A stretch of 33,839 bases of DNA from a bacterium (GTDB lineage: Bacteria; Electryoneota; RPQS01): the NCBI GenBank assembly GCA_018812265.1, contig JAHJDG010000232.1:1-33839 (forward strand). The letters run 5' to 3'. Under the pieces are notes generated by a model. That model made no database searches, was not told where the DNA came from, and saw only the letters and a list, made by a program, of their open reading frames with translations. Positions 18,236-25,178 of the stretch are shown here, one piece after another. The position numbers were made by a program, and so were the translations under genes. Numbering within the stretch: the first letter of the stretch is position 1; every line of letters starts with the position of its first letter.

Positions 18236-18950
18236 GCGAATCCTACTCGTCGAAGACGAAGCGCATATCGCTCAGGGATTGAAGTTGAATCTCGAGAGCG
18301 AAGGTTTCGCCGTGTGCATCGCCGATGACGGCCGGAAAGCCATCGAACGGATTCTCCGGGACGAACCGGATTTGGTCGTGCTCGACGTGGAACTTCCCGG
18401 CCTAAGCGGCTTTGAGGTCTGTGATCGAGTTCGCCACGACGGCAGTCGCGTACCCATACTGTTCCTGACGGTGCGTGATTCGGAAGATGACCGGATTCGC
18501 GGCCTCGAACTAGGGGGCGACGACTACATGACCAAACCGTTCAGCGTGCGGGAACTGATTCAGCGCATTCGAGCCATGCTCCGGCGGGGAAGCTGGTATC
18601 AGGAGACTCCGCGCCACGGAAACGTTCTGGAGTTCGGCGGCAATCGCGTGGACTTTCGAGCTTACAAGGCGCGAACTTCGGACAGCGAGGTGATCCTGAC
18701 GCAGAAGGAGTGCATGCTTCTGAAGCTGCTGGCGGAGGGCGAGGGCCGAGTGATCGGTCGCGACGAGATTCTGGATCGCGTCTGGGGGTACGATCGCTAT
18801 CCCTCCTCCCGAACCATTGACAATCTGATTCTCCGCCTGCGAAAACATTTTGAAGCCGATCCCAAGAATCCGAAGCATATTCATACCTTGTATGGAGCCG
18901 GCTATCGTTTCACCTCCGCACCTACGCCCGCCGAGCCACCGAGCCGATAG
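18228..18950 (+). CDS. OmpR/PhoB-type response regulator
   Basis: Transcription factor partner of the preceding kinase. The receiver domain has the acidic pair in LLVEDE, the phosphorylated Asp53 in VVLDVELPG, Thr81 and Lys103 in YMTKPF. A winged-helix output domain follows, ending in the usual RLRKHFEAD and IHTLYGAGYRF. With a TTG start it is 240 residues, the normal length; the same frame is open upstream inside the kinase gene, but those residues are not family-like. The start overlaps the kinase end by 8 nt. Last gene of the heme operon, followed by a terminator. Its targets may be the heme genes themselves or the cytochromes; this is inference from position. Confidence 0.94.
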   Translation: MPERILLVEDEAHIAQGLKLNLESEGFAVCIADDGRKAIERILRDEPDLVVLDVELPGLSGFEVCDRVRHDGSRVPILFLTVRDSEDDRIRGLELGGDDYMTKPFSVRELIQRIRAMLRRGSWYQETPRHGNVLEFGGNRVDFRAYKARTSDSEVILTQKECMLLKLLAEGEGRVIGRDEILDRVWGYDRYPSSRTIDNLILRLRKHFEADPKNPKHIHTLYGAGYRFTSAPTPAEPPSR

Positions 18951-18992
18951 TTCATTATGTTTTGAAGTCAACCCAACGGAGTCCAAATCACG

Positions 18993-19018
18993 AAACCGTG
19001 AAGCAGTCCACGGTTTTT
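18993..19018 (+). terminator. Intrinsic terminator after the response regulator
   Basis: AAACCGTG (18993-19000) pairs with CACGGTTT (19009-19016) across an 8-nt loop, and the right arm runs into a short T-tract (TTTTT, then CT). It lies about 40 nt after the regulator stop and would end the heme operon. Confidence 0.65.
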
Positions 19019-19103
19019 CTCCACAGGAACAACGTTTGAGGGGAGGAAACGCAAGCCTCATGAAGAGGGTTCGACAAGAAGGCTCTTCCAGAGAAAAAGC
19101 CAC

Positions 19104-19140
19104 AAAATAGCCTGTAGGCTCACCGCCTACAGGCTATTTT
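19104..19140. terminator. Bidirectional intrinsic terminator between convergent operons
   Basis: A 16-bp stem (AAAATAGCCTGTAGGC and its complement) closes a TCACC loop, with A-tract and T-tract flanks in both directions. It lies between the plus-strand heme operon and the minus-strand formate dehydrogenase operon, and should stop transcripts from both sides. Nothing else is seen between 19019 and 19168. Confidence 0.9.
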
Positions 19141-19168
19141 TCATGATCAGCAAACACTCTTGCCGCTG

Positions 19169-19339
19169 CTATGTCTTCTTCTCCGAGGTATCGTCGGGCT
19201 TTGGCTGATCGCTCAGCCCGTCCTTGAACTCGCGAACGCCACGGGCCAATCCGCGCATGAGCTCGGGGATACGCCGTCCGCCGAAGAGCAGGAGTACGAC
19301 CCCGACGATGAGGAGTATTTCCACCCAGCCAAAACGCAT
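19169..19339 (-). CDS. tatA: Sec-independent protein translocase subunit TatA
   Basis: Pore-forming component of the twin-arginine export system. One N-terminal hydrophobic helix (VEILLIVGVVLLLFGG), the Phe-Gly hinge and an amphipathic helix (RIPELMRGLARGVREFKDGL), then an acidic-basic tail: the TatA/E layout in 56 residues. I chose the ATG at 19339 because GGAG stands six bases before it and MRFGWVEIL matches the family; an ATG at 19351 is possible. tatB and tatC are not in the window. Being last in the formate dehydrogenase operon fits export of the Tat-dependent catalytic subunit encoded at its head. Confidence 0.88.
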   Translation of the reverse strand: MRFGWVEILLIVGVVLLLFGGRRIPELMRGLARGVREFKDGLSDQPKPDDTSEKKT

Positions 19340-19439
19340 GTCATGCTCCATTCATTTCTGCCGGAAACAAACTGGGAGTGCCAGTCGTTGCCGGGCTTCT
19401 TCTTGGTTGTGTCAGATAATTCCGTCAACGCGGCCGCAC

Positions 19440-20372
19440 TTAGAGCGTGCCGGAAACGGAATCGGGAGATGTTTCGACGGTCCCCGCCGTCTGCCGATAG
19501 AGCAGGAGTTCATTCCCGTCGGGATCCTCGTAGCGGACGGTCAGAGGAGATTCTCGAATGTATCCTTCCTGCAAAGCCAGATAATCCAATCCGACCGCAC
19601 CGAGTGCATTCTGCAGGAAAGGAAATTGTTCCGCCGGATTCTCCGAGCGAATCTCCTTGACGTAGCGGCGGCACTTCTGGCAGGCGTGCAACCGGCAGGC
19701 GTCTTCCGCTTCGGGCGAAAGAACCGTAAGGGAACCTTGATCTTCATTCAGACAGAACGGACATTGGAGGCGTTTGAAAGCCCAACTCGTTCCGCAGTGC
19801 AAACACCACAGAGTCAGGCGTCCATCCTCACTCCAAAGGTGTCCCAGGTTTGGCCAATGACCGCATACGGGACAATAGCCGCATTTCCACTCCGCCAGAT
19901 CCACACCCTCCGTCAGCGTCCGCGCTACTTGACTTCGATACGGCCTAACCAAACAGACGGCGAAGAAAGCGACGAGATCATCGGCCAGATCAAACTGCCT
20001 TTGAAACCGGACAATCTCGTTGCCCCGGTTGCGGAAGGCGCTGCCTGCAAACGTCGAAGGTTCGCTCTGTCCGTTGGCGAATGCGTGAAGGATCTTCGCC
20101 ACTTCGTCGCGGCGCTCGGGAAGATGCTGATCGAGAACTTCCAGCAACTCATGAGCCGCACTCCCCGCCGTTTCCTCGCGGAGCTCGCAGCCGCAGGGCC
20201 GCAGCAGATAGCGTCCCTCGCGAATACGTCGCGCGGCCACCTCGGGCATATCCTTGGCCGGTGGCTTACGAAAAAGGCTCTCCGCCTCGAATCGGCGAAA
20301 GAAAGCGTTCAGGTCCGATGCGAACGGTTCCAGAGCTTGTATATCTGAACGGATCGAAGAGTCACTATTCAT
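19440..20372 (-). CDS. fdhE: Formate dehydrogenase accessory protein FdhE
   Basis: Cytoplasmic maturation factor of respiratory formate dehydrogenases. The C-terminal half has the paired Cys motifs of the family for rubredoxin-like metal sites: YCPVCGHWP, WCLHCGTSW, CPFCLNED, and ACRLHACQKCRRYVK. The N-terminal half is helical. 310 residues match E. coli FdhE. Its ATG overlaps the stop of fdhD (ATGA), and its own stop is TAA, which shows that TAA is used normally as a stop in this genome. Confidence 0.93.
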   Translation of the reverse strand: MNSDSSIRSDIQALEPFASDLNAFFRRFEAESLFRKPPAKDMPEVAARRIREGRYLLRPCGCELREETAGSAAHELLEVLDQHLPERRDEVAKILHAFANGQSEPSTFAGSAFRNRGNEIVRFQRQFDLADDLVAFFAVCLVRPYRSQVARTLTEGVDLAEWKCGYCPVCGHWPNLGHLWSEDGRLTLWCLHCGTSWAFKRLQCPFCLNEDQGSLTVLSPEAEDACRLHACQKCRRYVKEIRSENPAEQFPFLQNALGAVGLDYLALQEGYIRESPLTVRYEDPDGNELLLYRQTAGTVETSPDSVSGTL

Positions 20373-21232
20373 GCTTCGCGCTCATTCTCCGAAGATGCTC
20401 TTCCCGGACTCAGCATGTCTTCGGCAGTAGTCTCATCAAAAATGATTCGTTCCGGGTGAGTGTAGAGGTTGAATCGGCGACGACGGGCAAATCCCACCAG
20501 CGTGATTCCGGACGCTTCCGCCAGATCTACCGCCAGCGACGTCGGCGCTGAGCGGGACGCCACGACGGGAATCCCGGCGAACGCCGCCTTGCGGATCATA
20601 TCCGATGACAGCCGTCCCGTGCTGCAGAGAACGGCGGAGGCGAGCGGCGACTCCAAGCGCGCGGCGGCGCCGACGACTTTATCCACCGCATTGTGCCGTC
20701 CGATGTCCTCACGAATCACCAGCGGCCCTCCGCTGATCGCCAGGGCCGCCAGATGAATGCAGCCCGTCCGCTCGTACCACACCGAGTAGTCTTCCCGGAG
20801 GATCGTGAACACCCGTCTGAAAAACTCGGGCGGCACGGCGACTTCTCCACCATCCGCCACACGCGGTACGTTCTGCCCGAGCGTCACTCCTTCGCCGCAT
20901 CCGGAACTCACGGTCCGGCGGCTTCGCCAATCCGCCGAGTGGAACGGACGATGCGGAGCGAGCGTAAATGCCGCCACTCCCTGCGCCGGATCGTGATCCG
21001 ACCGCACCACGTCAGCCAACCCGCCGATGACTCCCTCGGTGATGAGGTAGCCCAAGGCCAAGTCGTTGCAGTGGGTGGGGCTGCTGGCCAGTCGCACGAG
21101 CTCCTCGCCGTTGACGACGATGATCAGCGCCGCCTCGCGCGCCACCCATTCGCGGGTGTCGCGAATCTTGCCCGAGGAGTCGTCTTCGGTCGGCTCACGC
21201 CACTGAGTTGCCGGCAGGCTCTTGGCGATCAT
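20369..21232 (-). CDS. fdhD: Sulfurtransferase FdhD for formate dehydrogenase maturation
   Basis: Moves sulfur from IscS to the molybdenum cofactor before it enters formate dehydrogenase. The family landmarks EDIGRHNAVDKVVG, STGRLSSDMIRKA, SAPTSLAVDLAE and GFARRRRFNLYT are all present in 287 residues. The usual sulfur-carrying loop, CGVC in E. coli, here reads SSGCGEG and so has one Cys; another Cys lies in RTGCIHLAAL, where many members have TGG. Single-Cys loops occur in other members as far as I recall. Overlaps mobA upstream and fdhE downstream by ATGA. Confidence 0.93.
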   Translation of the reverse strand: MIAKSLPATQWREPTEDDSSGKIRDTREWVAREAALIIVVNGEELVRLASSPTHCNDLALGYLITEGVIGGLADVVRSDHDPAQGVAAFTLAPHRPFHSADWRSRRTVSSGCGEGVTLGQNVPRVADGGEVAVPPEFFRRVFTILREDYSVWYERTGCIHLAALAISGGPLVIREDIGRHNAVDKVVGAAARLESPLASAVLCSTGRLSSDMIRKAAFAGIPVVASRSAPTSLAVDLAEASGITLVGFARRRRFNLYTHPERIIFDETTAEDMLSPGRASSENEREA

Positions 21233-21828
21233 TTCCCGTCCACCATCGTCAACATCTTCCGGTATTCGCCCGGTGTATTCACGTTGAAGAACATCCGCTC
21301 GATGCTCTCTGGATCGAAGTGCCGGGTGACGTCCACTCGGACCACGTTCACCAGCGGCCAGAAGTCCCGCATGGACCGTCGCCCCGCCTCAAGAGCCGCC
21401 TCCACCTGAGCGTAGCATCTTCGATGGTAGAATCCCGCCAACGGTTCGACGCGATCATTCCAAACCGGTACGATGACGTCGGCTTCGCCCGTGTTTTGCC
21501 AGAGAATCGGCAAGAGCCGCTCGTCGAGAAACGGCAGATCACAGGCGGTCACAAAGGAATAGTCGTTCGCGGCATGATGCAACGTCGCCTGCAAACCGGC
21601 CAGAGGTCCGAGTCCCGGCTGCAGGTCTGCCACGGTGACGTGCTCGTGTCCGGCCAGTTTGTTCACCTGATCGGCCACGAAAAAGACCTCAGCCAGGACT
21701 GACGAAAGCCGCTCGAAAAGCAACTGCGCCACCGACGTTCCTCCAAACGGCATGAATGCCTTGTCGGAATGGAAACGGCGGCTGCGCCCTCCCACCAGAA
21801 CGGCACCCGATGCCGCGATGCGGCTCAT
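21229..21828 (-). CDS. mobA: Molybdenum cofactor guanylyltransferase
   Basis: Adds GMP to molybdopterin to make the guanine dinucleotide cofactor needed by DMSO-reductase-family enzymes such as the formate dehydrogenase here. LVGGRSRRFHSDKAFMPFGG is the nucleotide-binding N-terminus (family form GGxSxRxGxDK), DLPFLDERL holds the metal-binding Asp, and NVNTPGEY is the C-terminal motif. 199 residues is normal. Its stop overlaps the fdhD start. No mobB is fused or adjacent. Confidence 0.93.
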   Translation of the reverse strand: MSRIAASGAVLVGGRSRRFHSDKAFMPFGGTSVAQLLFERLSSVLAEVFFVADQVNKLAGHEHVTVADLQPGLGPLAGLQATLHHAANDYSFVTACDLPFLDERLLPILWQNTGEADVIVPVWNDRVEPLAGFYHRRCYAQVEAALEAGRRSMRDFWPLVNVVRVDVTRHFDPESIERMFFNVNTPGEYRKMLTMVDGK

Positions 21829-21846
21829 GACTGCAATCGCCCAGCG

Positions 21847-22449
21847 CTACAGAACGCGCTCGACAAAACGTACCGTAGCCGCGAGCCACGCGAAAACCAC
21901 GGCTCCGGCGGAAAAGATCGGAACAACCCAGCGCGGAACTCGTTGCGGTTCCGTCAAACGTCGGGCGACAATAAGTCCCAACGGCGCCACGACCAGACTG
22001 AGCAATAGGGCGGGAAGAATGTCTCGGACGGCATAGTCCACGATCCGCGCCCAGCCGCCGGCAACCCAATAGGGATGACGGAACGCCAGCACGGCCCCGA
22101 CGAAAAGCGGCAGGGCCAATGCACAGGTCAAGGCTCCGCGCACAGCGGCGGCCGGCAGCGTGCGAACGTCCTGCCGCCACACCAGACTGGCCAGTACGTC
22201 GAACGATACCGCTACGGAAAGAATCCCGGACAAATTGCACAGATGGAAATTTATAGCGTAGGTTTTCAACAGGCAGACGACCAAACCCATTGCCATACTG
22301 GTTCCGGGTACATTGACCATCCGCCGTCCCAAAGTCAAGAACAGCACTCCCGCCGCTATCATGATGGGAATGGAGATGGGGAGAATTTCCACCAGACCCC
22401 ACAGCGATCCCAACACGATGATCGGGAGAATCCATGCGAATCGTTTCAT
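21847..22449 (-). CDS. Unrecognised six- to seven-helix membrane protein in the formate dehydrogenase operon
   Basis: A 200-residue, very hydrophobic protein with about six or seven predicted helices, beginning LGSLWGLVEIL and ending with a short basic tail. The loops are short, with basic patches (GRRM, ARRL) likely facing the cytoplasm. I do not recognise the family. Size and topology would suit a substrate-binding (S) component of an ECF transporter, and its place directly before mobA would suit a role in molybdenum, selenium or cofactor supply, but no motif proves this. It lies 18 nt upstream of mobA and 50 nt after the diheme cytochrome. Confidence 0.7.
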   Translation of the reverse strand: MKRFAWILPIIVLGSLWGLVEILPISIPIMIAAGVLFLTLGRRMVNVPGTSMAMGLVVCLLKTYAINFHLCNLSGILSVAVSFDVLASLVWRQDVRTLPAAAVRGALTCALALPLFVGAVLAFRHPYWVAGGWARIVDYAVRDILPALLLSLVVAPLGLIVARRLTEPQRVPRWVVPIFSAGAVVFAWLAATVRFVERVL

Positions 22450-22499
22450 GACCGACTCCTCAAGCGACTAAAATGATAACGCGAGCGCAAGCTGTCGTT

Positions 22500-23018
22500 T
22501 CAAAATCCCTGAATGCGCTGGAAGCCGCGCTGGATATTTTCGATTTCTTCCTGAGCGATCTGCGAACCCGGCTTGGCCGCCATCCGTTCGATTACGGCCT
22601 GCTGTTCCCGCGGAGTCATCGCGCCCATTCTTCCCAGCACGCTTTCATCGTGGCAGCGAACACATTGGAGCATCCTCAAAGACCCGTGGATTTTGTCCAC
22701 ATCCGCCGGAGACAAATGTGCACCCGGCATGTTCTCCATGTGGCGGACGACATTTTCCAGTTCCGAAGCCGTACCGTGAATCCCCGTGAATCGCCGTTCC
22801 GAATGGCAACTCGTGCAGTTCTGCTCCAGCGCCGCGAACGGGCGCACAGCTGTCCGCATTTTCTCGGCAGGTTTGGATGCGGCGATCTGGGTTTTGAGAT
22901 CTGCCAGTTCCGCGTTCAGCTTCAGCGTCAGCTGTGCCTGAAAGATCACCACAATCGCCGTCAGGATAGCCAAGAACAAGGGGAGCGTGCGCTCGAATAG
23001 ATGAGACCCGTTCTGCAT
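22500..23018 (-). CDS. Membrane-anchored diheme cytochrome c
   Basis: Likely electron-transfer subunit of the formate dehydrogenase complex. The 172-residue protein has one uncleaved N-terminal helix (LPLFLAILTAIVVIFQAQL), a short helical linker, and two CXXCH sites (CTSCH and CVRCH) separated by about 50 residues with candidate Met ligands (HMENMPG) between. The frame is open far upstream, but AGGA eight bases before the ATG at 23018 and the membrane anchor set the start. It is placed after the HybB-type subunit with a 70-nt gap. Its partner may be the quinone pool or periplasmic cytochromes. Confidence 0.88.
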   Translation of the reverse strand: MQNGSHLFERTLPLFLAILTAIVVIFQAQLTLKLNAELADLKTQIAASKPAEKMRTAVRPFAALEQNCTSCHSERRFTGIHGTASELENVVRHMENMPGAHLSPADVDKIHGSLRMLQCVRCHDESVLGRMGAMTPREQQAVIERMAAKPGSQIAQEEIENIQRGFQRIQGF

Positions 23019-23088
23019 ATTTTGATCCTTCCGTTTCGATCCTTGCCCGGTGTGAAAATCGGGTCTTGGTTGCCTGTCGCCGGTCCCG

Positions 23089-24360
23089 TCAAGCATGGGA
23101 TGGCGATTCGCCCTCATACACCGGCATAGTGCGACCCACCCAGCGGAACACCAGCAGGCCGATGGATACGATGCCGACCGTGATGAAGATCTCAATCCAA
23201 TGCGGGTAATAGGTTTCCCACTGCTTGACGATCACGCCGACGATCGCGACGTTGATGCGATTCCAGAGCACACCCACCACTACCAGAAGAGACGTCCACA
23301 TGAGACCGCTGCGGGAATTGCGGACGTCCGGCGACAGATACAGGACAAGAGGCAGAATGACTCCGACGGATAATTCCATCCACCAAGAGACCGTCTGGGC
23401 GCTCAAGCTGAAGGCGCTGATCACGGTCCACTGCCCCACGATGTCCGCCACCTTGAGCAGCAGGTAAATCCCGAGCAGATAGGGCATCGCCTTGGACAGA
23501 CTTGACAGAAGATGAAAATGTGACTTGTGTCCCAAAACTCGTTCGCTGAGCAACGCCTCGAAAATCACCATCGCCGGTCCCACCATGACCGCCGAGAGCA
23601 GGAAGAAGAGCGGAAGCAGCGGCGAATACCAAAGGACATGGAGCTTCTGCGGAACGAGCAGGAACAAGGTCCCCAAAGAGGACTGATGCATCGTCGAGAA
23701 CATCACACCCGACATGATCAGCAGGATCGGCATCTGTTTGTCCCGCGGCATCCATCCCCCGCGCATGGCTACTTCCCAGAACAGCAGGACGACCGTTATG
23801 ACCAATGCCCACATGAAGGAGTCGGTCATGGCCAGTGTAAAGAGGGCAAGCATGCCAATGATGATCCACGGCACCGCCTTCCTCCACAGGTCGTGGAGAT
23901 TGGCGAGGCGGTAGCGTTCGAAGATGACCGGCAGAAATTCGAGGATGAGCACGGTGGTGTACAGCATGACGCACCAGGCTACCTCGAACATGGGCGATTC
24001 ATGGTTCCAATGAAACAGAGCACGCCAGAGATTCCAGGGGCGGCCCAGATCAATGAAAAGTCCGAAGATGAACATCAGATAGCCGAGCAGGGCGGTGAGA
24101 ATGGCGGGACGTGCCAGGGCGTGGAACTTGTGTCCACCGAAAAGATGGACCGTGCCCGCCAGGACGAAGCCACCGGCCGCCAGAGCAATTCCGGCCAAGA
24201 TGTCCACACCGATCCAGAATCCCCATGGATAGCCGTCGCTCAGATTGGTGGCCGCTCCCAAACCCGCAAACCAACGGAAAAACATAAGCACCGCCCCAAA
24301 AACCGCCAAAACCCACAGCGCCCGGAGGCCAATGGAAGGCTTGGAATTCGCGTGTGTCAC
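23089..24360 (-). CDS. HybB/NrfD-type integral membrane subunit
   Basis: Quinone-interacting membrane subunit of a molybdoenzyme complex, of the polysulfide reductase NrfD superfamily. It has about ten hydrophobic helices in 423 residues; GYPWGFWIGVDILAGIALAAGG near the start and FSTMHQSSLGTLFLL in the middle are HybB-like. It lacks the heme-b pattern of the usual FdnI subunit, so the complex differs from E. coli formate dehydrogenase N. Its ATG overlaps the stop of the iron-sulfur subunit (ATGA). Confidence 0.92.
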   Translation of the reverse strand: MTHANSKPSIGLRALWVLAVFGAVLMFFRWFAGLGAATNLSDGYPWGFWIGVDILAGIALAAGGFVLAGTVHLFGGHKFHALARPAILTALLGYLMFIFGLFIDLGRPWNLWRALFHWNHESPMFEVAWCVMLYTTVLILEFLPVIFERYRLANLHDLWRKAVPWIIIGMLALFTLAMTDSFMWALVITVVLLFWEVAMRGGWMPRDKQMPILLIMSGVMFSTMHQSSLGTLFLLVPQKLHVLWYSPLLPLFFLLSAVMVGPAMVIFEALLSERVLGHKSHFHLLSSLSKAMPYLLGIYLLLKVADIVGQWTVISAFSLSAQTVSWWMELSVGVILPLVLYLSPDVRNSRSGLMWTSLLVVVGVLWNRINVAIVGVIVKQWETYYPHWIEIFITVGIVSIGLLVFRWVGRTMPVYEGESPSHA

Positions 24361-25178
24361 TTTGCTCCCTCCTTCGACTGCGTGTTCCGCTCATTTTCCA
24401 TGCGGCGATTCACTACCCACGATACGGCTCCCAGTGCAATCCCCAATCCCGTCAAAACAAAGGGGATGGCGTGCATGGCCGGCTTGGAGTAGTCCGCCGG
24501 GGTTTTCGCGGGCAGATTCGCGAAGGCCTTTTGCGGCAGATTGGTCTGATAGGCCAGTTCCTCAAACGGCACGTTGGACAAGTGCATAACGCACGTGCCG
24601 CCGACTTCATCCTTGCCATAGATGTGGTGCACATAGCCGCGCGGATTGAGGCTAATGCGATTCTCCGCTTCGGCAACCAGGACTTCGCGATCACCGAAAA
24701 TAATGGCATCCGTCGGACAGACCTTCGAGCAGGCCGGTTCCAGACCCGCCACCACACGGTCGTCACACATTGTGCACTTCATGATCTTGGGGAAGATCCG
24801 ATCCCATTCAAAGCGCGGAACGAGGAACGGACAGGCCAGTTGGCAGTAGCGGCAGCCGAGGCAGATATTCGCGTCGTAAGCCACCGGCCCCTCCTCCGTC
24901 TTCCATAACGCTCCGACCGGACACGCCGTCGCGCAGGCCGGGATATTGCAGTGGAAGCATTGCAGCTTGCCGAACACCCACTCGAAACGGTCTTGAATCT
25001 GCACCTCGTTGTAGGTGATGACCGTCCACGTCTTCGAGGACAGATCGCGCGGATTCTGGTAACCTTTCGAGGCGAAAAACGTGGTCTGCTCGGCGGGCAG
25101 TTCGTTCCATTGCTTGCAGGCAATCTGACAACCCCGGCAACCGATGCAACGAGTCGAATCAATCAACATGGCTTTCAT
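24357..25178 (-). CDS. Four-cluster iron-sulfur subunit of formate dehydrogenase
   Basis: Carries electrons from the catalytic subunit to the membrane. The 273 residues contain four ferredoxin-type Cys groups: CIGCRGCQIACKQ, CFHCNIPACATACP, CLGCRYCQLACP and CTMC with ACSKVCP, plus a C-terminal anchor helix (PFVLTGLGIALGAVSWVV) as in FdnH. There is no Tat signal, so it probably travels with the catalytic subunit. The frame is open to 25208, but the ATG at 25178 overlaps the fdnG stop and gives the family start MKAMLIDSTRCIGC. Confidence 0.93.
   Translation of the reverse strand: MKAMLIDSTRCIGCRGCQIACKQWNELPAEQTTFFASKGYQNPRDLSSKTWTVITYNEVQIQDRFEWVFGKLQCFHCNIPACATACPVGALWKTEEGPVAYDANICLGCRYCQLACPFLVPRFEWDRIFPKIMKCTMCDDRVVAGLEPACSKVCPTDAIIFGDREVLVAEAENRISLNPRGYVHHIYGKDEVGGTCVMHLSNVPFEELAYQTNLPQKAFANLPAKTPADYSKPAMHAIPFVLTGLGIALGAVSWVVNRRMENERNTQSKEGAK

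Noticed and set aside
18850-19110. 86-codon plus-strand frame overlapping the end of the response regulator
   Set aside because: It spans the regulator terminator hairpin and has no family resemblance.
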